From an uncultured Christensenella sp. (GTDB lineage: Bacteria > Bacillota > Clostridia > Christensenellales > Borkfalkiaceae): DNA of 7,957 nucleotides. The stretch spans positions 1 to 7,957 of the forward strand of contig CAJUGP010000047.1 of assembly GCA_910586365.1 (NCBI GenBank), written 5' to 3'. Below the pieces are notes generated by a model. That model was not told where the DNA came from and did no database searches. It saw only the letters and a program-made list of their open reading frames with translations. Position numbers and translations under genes: made by a program. Shown piece after piece: positions 1-5,442 of this stretch (position 1 is its first letter; every line of letters starts with the position of its first letter).

Positions 1-69
1 GTCGCCAAGCGGTAAGGCAACGGACTCTGACTCCGTCATTCGTAGGTTCGAATCCTGCTACCCCAGCCA
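1..69 (+). tRNA. tRNA-Gln (anticodon CTG), 5' end cut by window edge
   Basis: The tRNA lacks about its first six bases because the window starts inside the 5' acceptor strand. Visible parts are the D arm (GCC ... GGC around 4-18), the anticodon arm (ACGGA, loop CTCTGAC, TCCGT), and the T arm (GTAGG, loop TTCGAAT, CCTGC). These are followed by the 3' acceptor strand TACCCCA, discriminator G and an encoded CCA at 67-69. The loop CTCTGAC places CTG at positions 34-36, which reads the glutamine codon CAG. It is the only plus-strand gene in the window and converges on the permease gene. Confidence 0.93.
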
Positions 70-111
70 AAACGACCTCAAACGAATTTAATTCGTTTGA
101 GGTCGTTTTTT
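69..111. terminator. Long perfect palindrome, shared (bidirectional) terminator
   Basis: Bases 69-88 pair without mismatch with 90-109 around a single central base at 89. A GC-containing segment (CGACCTC/GAGGTCG) sits near the foot, and the plus-strand arm runs into TTTTTT at 106-111. It begins at the last base of the tRNA CCA, so it should end the tRNA transcript. It lies 25 bp past the stop codon of the minus-strand permease gene. In that direction the T run is only four bases and lies within the stem, so it would be weaker there. The element insulates two convergent units. Confidence 0.88.
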
Positions 112-133
112 AACGCTACACCGCAAATGGCGC

Positions 134-2473
134 TTATTCGCCGACAAGCAGGCTATGGGGCGAAATCTTTTTGATTTTAAGCGACAACAAACACGCTATG
201 CCAAACGATAAAAGTATAAGCGCGGTTCCCGCTACCGTAACGAACAGGATAGGAATATTAAACGTACACTTTACAATGCCCATTGTGCTTAAAAACAGCG
301 ACATAAGCGGATTGATGACAAGACAACTAATAATAATGCCGATCACGATTGAAAAAATGATAGCAGGCATAAACGAAAACGCCGTTTGCAGGATTAGTTG
401 TTTGGTAGTAAAACCGAACGATTTCAGTATACCGTAATCGCGCTTTTTACTATTGAGCAACGTGCGCACTAATATATACAGCACGAACGCTATGATTATC
501 GCCGATAGCACGAGTATTGCAATTACTATTATGGTCATAAGCGAAACGTACACTTTCCCCGCACCCTCGATCGTCGCCAAAACGTTAATAACACCGTTTA
601 CGCTATCCGTAAAATTCCCTTTTACTTCCTCGTTGAAAGCGTCTATATCCGTACCTTCCGCGAGATTGATATAATAAGTAACGCTTGTAAGCTTGCCGAG
701 CCGCTCATAACCCTGCCTTGTCAATAAACAGTCGCGACCCAGATTGTTTGTAATTTGTGTAAAACCGCTTATGAGATATTTTTCGGTTTTGCCGTTCGCC
801 GTAATGTCGATTTCATTGCCTACTTCAAAACCTTTTTCTTTTGCGTATTTTGCGGCGATTGCAATTTCATTGTCATATTTCGGGAATCTGCCTTTGAATA
901 CCACGCTTTGATTATTTACCATTGAAAAATCATCGCAAAGCGTTGCCATAAGTTCTACGCCGCCTACATGCGACACGTTCAAAGAGTTATAGAGATAGAC
1001 CTTTTCCACTCTTCCGTCGGCATGGAGCATTTTAAGAAAACCGTCTTCGGTTTCCACCTGCACGTTAATCGCGCTGTCCGCCGTTTCCCCCACAATCAGA
1101 TCGAGGAACGGCGTCATATCAACGATTATATTTTCCGTCATAAGTCCCGAAAACACAACCACGAGCGAAAGGACGAGCATCGTGATGCAAACGGTAAGAT
1201 TGTGCTTTACGCCCGAAAGCGTTGTTTTGAGCGCAAGCGCAAAATTAAGCGGCAGTTTGGTCTTTTCGAGCGGAACGCGGTTTTTCTTAAAATTATGCGT
1301 TTGAACGCCCGAACGCAACGCCACGATCGGCTCTATTTTTTTGATGCGGCGCGCCGAAATCCAAACAGAGAGCGAAACCGCACCTCCCAATATGAGAAGC
1401 GAGATTAGAACGGGAAACGGCAAAAAGTGAATAGCATACGGTATTCCCGTCTGCGCAATCATCATTGTATTTATCGCAGGAAACAGCGCATACGACAGTG
1501 CCGCACCTACGAGAGCAGCAATAACGGCAAGCCCTAAAAACTGCAGCAAGAAAGATAAGACGAGTTGCCTCGAAGTATACCCCATGGCTTTCAGTGCGCC
1601 GAGATTTTTGATATTAACCTGTATATAATTGATAATATTCGATACGATTACCACCATTGCGATCAGGAGAACCAAAAACGCCATTACGCTCATAATAACG
1701 GAACAAATTCCTTGCGAAATATACCGCGCCTGCGAAACGATATCGTAACAGTTGCTCGCCATTTGCGTATTCGGGAAACGCTCCGAAACGAATGCCTTTA
1801 TCTTGGCTTCGTAGGCAAGATTATTTGATTTTTCGTTCAAACGCACCGAACACAGCGTTGTTTGAAATGCGTAATTCGATTCTTCGAGTTCTGCGTATTG
1901 ATCTTGCGTAAGGATAATTTGCGTTAAAGCGCAATTATGCGACCCCAACATGACGCTGTTGAAAAATCCGCATACCGTGTACGTTACGGCATGACTGCCG
2001 ATCGTCATTTCCATCGTTTTGCCCACGGAAAAATCGTCCGACTTATACAGCATGGGCAAATATACTCCGCTCGTGAATTTGCCTTCCTCCACGATTTCGG
2101 CTTTGCCGATTGCGCGCGACAAAGCCGTTTGCTTATCCATAAAAACGAACTGTCCGTTCATTTGTCCGCCGTTATAGGGAAACGTGCCTACCATGTACAT
2201 ACAGCTGTTCAAACGGTATTCTTTTACTTCGGAATCGTTTTCAAGCATTTGCGTTAAGAATTTCGGCACGCCGTCCGTATCGTTCACCAAAAGCGTAACG
2301 TGTTCGGCGTTTAGCTTTTTATGGTATCTGTCGAAGTTGGCTTTATAGTCCATCGACAGCATCAGCCACAAATTTAACAGCATGGACGCAAGCAAAATGA
2401 GCACGACGATCGCAACCGTCTGCCCTTTGGCTTTGCGCATGTTGGAGCGGGCGACAAGAAACAATTTTCTCAT
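134..2473 (-). CDS. ABC transporter permease, duplicated FtsX/MacB type
   Basis: This 779-residue integral membrane protein is the permease partner of the ATPase encoded just upstream. It has two homologous halves. Each half is one N-terminal helix, a large extracytoplasmic domain, then three helices: TM1 about 18-40, outside 41-255, TMs about 256-283, 305-333 and 352-374; then TM about 425-446, outside 447-642, TMs about 643-671, 700-724 and 742-766. The FtsX coupling motif appears twice, as LGALKAMGYTSRQL (291-304) and YGILKSFGFTTKQL (680-693). Each half ends with a basic stretch then a short tail (RRIKKIEPIVALRSG; LKIKKISPHSLLVGE). The family moves lipids, lipoproteins or peptides by a mechanotransmission cycle and does not form a classic channel. 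The ATG lies one base after the ATPase stop codon, and its ribosome site GGGGTGG is inside the last ATPase codons, so the two are probably co-translated. BceB has about ten helices and one large domain, so this is not a clear BceB. The substrate is unknown. Confidence 0.92.
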   Translation of the reverse strand: MRKLFLVARSNMRKAKGQTVAIVVLILLASMLLNLWLMLSMDYKANFDRYHKKLNAEHVTLLVNDTDGVPKFLTQMLENDSEVKEYRLNSCMYMVGTFPYNGGQMNGQFVFMDKQTALSRAIGKAEIVEEGKFTSGVYLPMLYKSDDFSVGKTMEMTIGSHAVTYTVCGFFNSVMLGSHNCALTQIILTQDQYAELEESNYAFQTTLCSVRLNEKSNNLAYEAKIKAFVSERFPNTQMASNCYDIVSQARYISQGICSVIMSVMAFLVLLIAMVVIVSNIINYIQVNIKNLGALKAMGYTSRQLVLSFLLQFLGLAVIAALVGAALSYALFPAINTMMIAQTGIPYAIHFLPFPVLISLLILGGAVSLSVWISARRIKKIEPIVALRSGVQTHNFKKNRVPLEKTKLPLNFALALKTTLSGVKHNLTVCITMLVLSLVVVFSGLMTENIIVDMTPFLDLIVGETADSAINVQVETEDGFLKMLHADGRVEKVYLYNSLNVSHVGGVELMATLCDDFSMVNNQSVVFKGRFPKYDNEIAIAAKYAKEKGFEVGNEIDITANGKTEKYLISGFTQITNNLGRDCLLTRQGYERLGKLTSVTYYINLAEGTDIDAFNEEVKGNFTDSVNGVINVLATIEGAGKVYVSLMTIIVIAILVLSAIIIAFVLYILVRTLLNSKKRDYGILKSFGFTTKQLILQTAFSFMPAIIFSIVIGIIISCLVINPLMSLFLSTMGIVKCTFNIPILFVTVAGTALILLSFGIACLLSLKIKKISPHSLLVGE

Positions 2474-2474
2474 A

Positions 2475-3236
2475 TTACCACCCCATATCTTTCAGAAATG
2501 CCGAAAGCTTTTCGTGCCTTGCCCTATCTCCGTGCACGTATTTGCCCAAATTGCATTCGCCTAAAATAACGCCGTCTTTCAAATAGAGAATACGGTTGCC
2601 GCGGCGGGCGGAGCGCATGTCGTGCGTTACCATGACGACGCTTTGCCCCTGCTCGTTGAAATTCGTAAGCGTATCGAGAACGTCGAGTCCCGTTTTGGAA
2701 TTGAGCGCGCCCGTCGGCTCGTCGGCAAACAGAATTTGAGGACTGTTGATGAGCGCGCGCACGATCCCCGCGCGCTGCGCTTCGCCGCCCGATATTTGAG
2801 CGGGAAATTTTTTTTGCGTTTCTTCCGCAATCCCGACCGCCGCAAACAATTCCTTGGCTCTTTCCGCAAGCGACTTTTTGTTTTTATTCACAAGCAGTCC
2901 CGCCGAAAGCACGTTCTCCGTAACCGACATGCCTTCGATCAGATAAATTTGCTGGAATACAAACCCGCAGTGATCGCGGCGGAACACGGCAAGCCCGTCT
3001 TGCGATAAATCGGAAATGACCTGATCGCCGAACGTGATCATTCCCAAAGTCGGCGTATCCATGCCCGAAAGCGCGTACAATAGCGTCGATTTCCCCGCGC
3101 CGCTTGCGCCCATGATCACGGTAAAATCGCCTTCGTACAGCTCCAAATCGATATTTTTCAGAACGTGCTGCTGCCGTCCCCCGTTCGAGAACGTCTTGCT
3201 TAAATTTTCGGTTTTCAGCAAAATTTTTCTTTGCAT
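2475..3236 (-). CDS. ABC transporter ATP-binding protein (MacB/LolD-like)
   Basis: This 253-residue cytoplasmic ATPase should drive the permease encoded immediately downstream. The visible ATPase motifs are complete: Walker A GASGAGKST (43-51), Q-loop VFQQ (Gln95), signature ISGGEAQRA (148-156), Walker B ILFADEP (168-174) with catalytic Glu173, and switch His205 in VTHD. Length and motif order match the MacB/LolD/BceA subfamily. The signature differs from the usual LSGGQQQR, and the D-loop reads GALNS where GALDS is common. About 30 residues after the last strand (from about 224) are basic and family-variable. The start is well supported: AGGGAGG lies 7 bases upstream of the ATG. The gene has its own promoter and TTAA-repeat operator just upstream, so it appears controlled by the neighbouring two-component system, although read-through from the kinase gene is also possible. 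Confidence 0.95.
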   Translation of the reverse strand: MQRKILLKTENLSKTFSNGGRQQHVLKNIDLELYEGDFTVIMGASGAGKSTLLYALSGMDTPTLGMITFGDQVISDLSQDGLAVFRRDHCGFVFQQIYLIEGMSVTENVLSAGLLVNKNKKSLAERAKELFAAVGIAEETQKKFPAQISGGEAQRAGIVRALINSPQILFADEPTGALNSKTGLDVLDTLTNFNEQGQSVVMVTHDMRSARRGNRILYLKDGVILGECNLGKYVHGDRARHEKLSAFLKDMGW

Positions 3237-3243
3237 CGCGAAA

Positions 3244-3250
3244 CCTCCCT
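3244..3250 (-). promoter_or_regulatory. Strong ribosome binding site of the ATPase gene
   Basis: On the minus strand this reads AGGGAGG with 7 bases to the ATG at 3236. It is a near-perfect Shine-Dalgarno sequence and fixes the start of the ATPase gene. Confidence 0.9.
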
Positions 3251-3261
3251 TTTACACGTTC

Positions 3262-3291
3262 ATTTTACCGCTTTTAATTCTTAACTGTCTT
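3262..3291 (-). promoter_or_regulatory. Probable regulated promoter of the ATPase-permease operon
   Basis: On the minus strand a -10 TAAAAT (3262-3267, five of six consensus bases) is preceded, 18 bp away, by AAGACA (3286-3291, four of six bases of TTGACA). The weak -35 lies within TTAA repeats, which is the layout expected for a promoter that needs an activator of the OmpR family. The 89-bp gap between the kinase stop and the ATPase start shows no terminator hairpin, so the operon may also be read from the regulator promoter. Confidence 0.55.
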
Positions 3292-3316
3292 TAACGGTTC
3301 CTTAAATATTTCTTAA
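3281..3316 (-). promoter_or_regulatory. Four-site TTAA repeat array, likely response-regulator operator
   Basis: TTAA occurs at 3281, 3291, 3302 and 3313, giving spacings of 10, 11 and 11 bp, one helical turn each. On the minus strand the two distal sites read TTAAGAAATATTTAA and the two proximal ones read GTTAAAGACAGTTAAG. OmpR/PhoB-family regulators bind such helically phased direct repeats just upstream of or over the -35. The distal 15 bp match 13 of 15 bases with the element upstream of the regulator gene (5332-5346). Binding by this particular regulator is an inference. Confidence 0.65.
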
Positions 3317-3325
3317 ATATACCGC

Positions 3326-4609
3326 TCAGAATGACGCGGTGTGAGAATTTCCTCCGCTTAATGCAAGCGTAACGATTACTTTTAACCCGTGTTCGCCGTT
3401 TTCGAGGAGCAAGCCGCCGTGCATCTCTTTCATGAAATAGTCGGAAATAAACAGCCCCAACCCTGCGCCCTCGATATTTTTCGCGTTGCTCCCACGCTTA
3501 TACTTTTCCTTTAACGCAGGCAATTCCTCTTGCAGAACCCCGCCGCCGAAATCTTCGATACATATTTCGATACGGTGATCGGCTTTTTCCGCCGTAACGC
3601 TGATCGCCGTTCGGGCATACTTATAGGAATTGGCAAAGAGATTATCGAACACCTGCTGCAACCGTAACGCGTCGGCATATACCAAACAGGCGGGAATTTC
3701 GGGAATGTTCGCGCGGTGCAGATAATCTGCGTTTTCGATCATCGCTTTGATTTGACCGCTTTCGATATGCACGGGCTTGACGGGAAGCTGCTGCAGCTCT
3801 TCGAGCGTCGCCGAAAACAGATTGGTCACAAGCGTGTTGATCTGATCGGCTTTTCGGATGATCTGCGTATAATTTTCCTTGTCCTTTTGATTGGGCGCAA
3901 CGGCAAGACCGACTTCGGAAACGGCTTTGATGCTCGCAACGGGCGTTTTGATATCGTGCGAAAGCTTTGCGACAAGCTCCTTTTTGCTTGCGTTTGCCTG
4001 CGCCTCGGCGATACGGGCTTTTTTCAGCTCGGCGCGCATAATGTCGAAGCTCTCGGTAAACGCGCCGAAGAGGTTATGCCTGTCCATTTCGAGCGGAACG
4101 TCGAGATTTCCGCCCGCGACCCGTTCGGCAAACCCTTTGAGTTTCCGGAACGGTTTTACGACCGTAACGTGAATCGTAAGCAGATAGCCGATACCGATCG
4201 CGCATTGCACCGCGATCGCAACCGATAACACGGCGATTGCCGTTTGCTTCTGCGAACGAAGCGTAAGCGCCCCGTCGTTATAGACGATCACTTTGCCGAC
4301 GGCGCGTCCGTCGATGACAAGATCGACAACGGTATCCCGATGGGCGATCGCAGCGTTCAGACTTTCGGAAAGTCCCGTTTTCGTCTTATAGACGATCGTT
4401 CCGTTTGCGTCTAACACAACGAAATCGAGCGCGGTTGCATTTTCATATTCTTCCAACGCGTCAAAGTGTTCGCTCACCGATTGAACGACCTCGTTCACGG
4501 CGACCGTATCCTGCGAATCGTCGGGCGTTTGCAGGGCAAACACGCAAAGCGAAACGATTTCGGCGACGAGCGCGAGCAGAAACCCGATCAAAAAGAATTG
4601 TTTTTTCAT
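3326..4609 (-). CDS. Sensor histidine kinase with extracellular PDC-like domain
   Basis: This 427-residue membrane kinase senses a signal outside the cell and phosphorylates the adjacent regulator. Domains in order: TM1 about 5-27; extracellular sensor about 28-122; TM2 about 123-146; HAMP-like linker about 147-200; dimerisation and phosphoacceptor domain with His218 in SHDIKTP; and an ATP-binding domain with N-box Asn323/Asn327 in DNLFANSYKYA, G1 DFGGG (353-357) and G2 GAGLGLFI (381-388). All catalytic motifs are present. The stretch DFVVLDANGTIVYKT (62-76) followed by a strand-rich segment resembles Cache/PDC sensor domains; that fold is an inference. The ATG at 4609 overlaps the regulator stop codon (ATGA), and GGAAGG lies 6 bases upstream. 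An in-frame ATG at 4681 would add 24 residues, but they lie inside the regulator gene and put a charged stretch before TM1, so I reject it. BceS-type kinases lack such a sensor domain. Confidence 0.94.
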   Translation of the reverse strand: MKKQFFLIGFLLALVAEIVSLCVFALQTPDDSQDTVAVNEVVQSVSEHFDALEEYENATALDFVVLDANGTIVYKTKTGLSESLNAAIAHRDTVVDLVIDGRAVGKVIVYNDGALTLRSQKQTAIAVLSVAIAVQCAIGIGYLLTIHVTVVKPFRKLKGFAERVAGGNLDVPLEMDRHNLFGAFTESFDIMRAELKKARIAEAQANASKKELVAKLSHDIKTPVASIKAVSEVGLAVAPNQKDKENYTQIIRKADQINTLVTNLFSATLEELQQLPVKPVHIESGQIKAMIENADYLHRANIPEIPACLVYADALRLQQVFDNLFANSYKYARTAISVTAEKADHRIEICIEDFGGGVLQEELPALKEKYKRGSNAKNIEGAGLGLFISDYFMKEMHGGLLLENGEHGLKVIVTLALSGGNSHTASF

Positions 4610-5286
4610 GCGCCGCCTTCCGTAAACTTGTACCCTTCGCCCCAAACGGTAACGATATATTTCGGCTCGTTGGGATCGCATTCGATCGCTTCGCGCAGCC
4701 GTCGGATATGCACGTTGAGCGTTCCGTCGCCCGTGAATTTATCTTCCCAAACCTTTTCAAACAGTTCTTGTTTGGAGAGGACTTTACCCTTCTTTTCGAT
4801 AAGATAAGCAAGAAGCTTAAATTCCAGCGCGGTAAGCTTTACCGCACCGCCGTTTACTTTAACTTGCTTCGAGGCGAAGTTGACCGATAAATACCCGTCC
4901 GAATACTCCGTGCCGAAGGCTTGCCCGTACCGTTTTAACACGGCTTTGACCTTTGCAAGCAACACGCCGAGGGAATACGGCTTTTGAACGTAATCGTCGC
5001 CGCCGATATTGAGCGCGATGATCTTATCGTCGTCGCTTGTGCGCGCGGAAACAAAGATAATGGGAATATCGATCGTTTCGCGCAATTCCTTGCAGAACGC
5101 GAAACCGCTGCCTTCGTTCAAATTGATGTCGAGCAAAATCAGCTCGGCGGTGTTCTCTTTCAAAAAATCACGGCAAGCGTCCGCATCGTATACGGCAAAC
5201 GTATGCACGCCGAATAAATTGAAATATTCCGCCGTACTGTCCGCAAGCATCTTTTCGTCGTCTAAAATCAAGCAATGATATTTCAT
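4606..5286 (-). CDS. OmpR/PhoB-family response regulator
   Basis: This 226-residue cytoplasmic transcription factor is activated by phosphotransfer from the kinase encoded next to it. The receiver domain spans about 1-120. It has the acidic pair Asp9/Asp10, phosphoacceptor Asp53 in LILLDINL, Ser80 at the switch position and Lys102 in the QKPY motif. The winged-helix DNA-binding domain spans about 128-226, with LTALEFKLLAYLIEKKGKVLS and then the recognition region NVHIRRLREAI and wing VWGEGYKF. Family length is normal. It is the first gene of an operon with the kinase (4-bp overlap). The start has AGGAG 4 bases upstream. Matching repeat elements before this gene and before the ATPase gene suggest that it activates both itself and the transporter. 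Confidence 0.96.
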   Translation of the reverse strand: MKYHCLILDDEKMLADSTAEYFNLFGVHTFAVYDADACRDFLKENTAELILLDINLNEGSGFAFCKELRETIDIPIIFVSARTSDDDKIIALNIGGDDYVQKPYSLGVLLAKVKAVLKRYGQAFGTEYSDGYLSVNFASKQVKVNGGAVKLTALEFKLLAYLIEKKGKVLSKQELFEKVWEDKFTGDGTLNVHIRRLREAIECDPNEPKYIVTVWGEGYKFTEGGA

Positions 5287-5290
5287 AAAA

Positions 5291-5295
5291 CTCCT
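5291..5295 (-). promoter_or_regulatory. Ribosome binding site of the response-regulator gene
   Basis: The minus strand reads AGGAG followed by TTTT and the ATG at 5286. It confirms the chosen start. Confidence 0.8.
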
Positions 5296-5303
5296 ATGAA
5301 ACG

Positions 5304-5309
5304 ATTATA
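5304..5309 (-). promoter_or_regulatory. -10 element of the regulator-kinase promoter
   Basis: A perfect TATAAT lies on the minus strand, giving a leader of roughly 10-12 bases ahead of the AGGAG/ATG. Seventeen bp upstream the bases read AAGATT, a poor -35. A consensus -10 with no recognisable -35 but with a phased TTAA pair overlapping that area fits a promoter activated by its own OmpR-type product. Confidence 0.7.
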
Positions 5310-5331
5310 CCATTTTTTAAAGCAAAAATCT

Positions 5332-5346
5332 TTAAGAATTTCTTAA
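5332..5346 (-). promoter_or_regulatory. Likely autoregulatory operator, TTAA pair 11 bp apart
   Basis: TTAA at 5332 and at 5343 are exactly 11 bp apart. The 15 bases are also a perfect inverted repeat about 5339 (TTAAGAA-T-TTCTTAA). On the minus strand they read TTAAGAAATTCTTAA, identical at 13 of 15 positions to the element before the ATPase gene, including the first nine bases TTAAGAAAT. The element starts 22 bp upstream of the TATAAT box. Because TTAA is its own complement, direct and inverted readings cannot be told apart by eye. Confidence 0.65.
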
Positions 5347-5368
5347 TTTTATAAATTGATCGAAACGT

Positions 5369-5424
5369 TCGCATAAAAAAACGGCTTTTCGCAAATTTTA
5401 GCCGAAAGCCGTCTTTTTATGCGA
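5369..5424 (-). terminator. Terminator of the fused ABC exporter gene
   Basis: The core stem pairs ACGGCTTT (5381-5388) with AAAGCCGT (5405-5412). After one mismatch (5380/5413) the pairing resumes from 5379/5414 out to 5369/5424. On the minus strand the core stem is followed by seven T (plus-strand A run 5375-5381). It lies 18 bases past the stop codon of the fused exporter gene and separates it from the regulator promoter. The five-base T run on the plus strand makes it partly symmetrical. Confidence 0.85.
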
Positions 5425-5442
5425 TATGACCGCGCCGTTTCC

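Noticed and set aside
1..69. tRNA-Gln as an integration site for a mobile island carrying the exporter module
   Set aside because: No direct repeat of the tRNA 3' end, no integrase and no transposase is seen in the window, and the module is bounded on the other side by a housekeeping gene.
968..1408. 146-codon open frame on the plus strand
   Set aside because: It lies wholly inside the permease gene, on the opposite strand, has a very Arg/His-rich composition with no domain, and no ribosome site was recognised. It is a shadow of the real gene.
4212..4351. Two copies of GCGATCGC (4212-4219 and 4344-4351), the octamer abundant in cyanobacteria
   Set aside because: Both fall in the coding sequence of the kinase, explained by Ala/Ile/Asp codons in frame. 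Two copies are not evidence of a repeat family or of a cyanobacterial origin.
4610..4681. Upstream in-frame ATG extending the kinase by 24 residues
   Set aside because: The extension lies in the regulator's DNA-binding region and adds an Arg-rich stretch before TM1. The ATG at 4609 has a GGAAGG site and the classic ATGA overlap.
4405..4890. 161-codon open frame on the plus strand across the kinase-regulator junction
   Set aside because: It is antisense to two well-supported genes and its product is low-complexity and Arg-rich. No promoter or ribosome site was seen.
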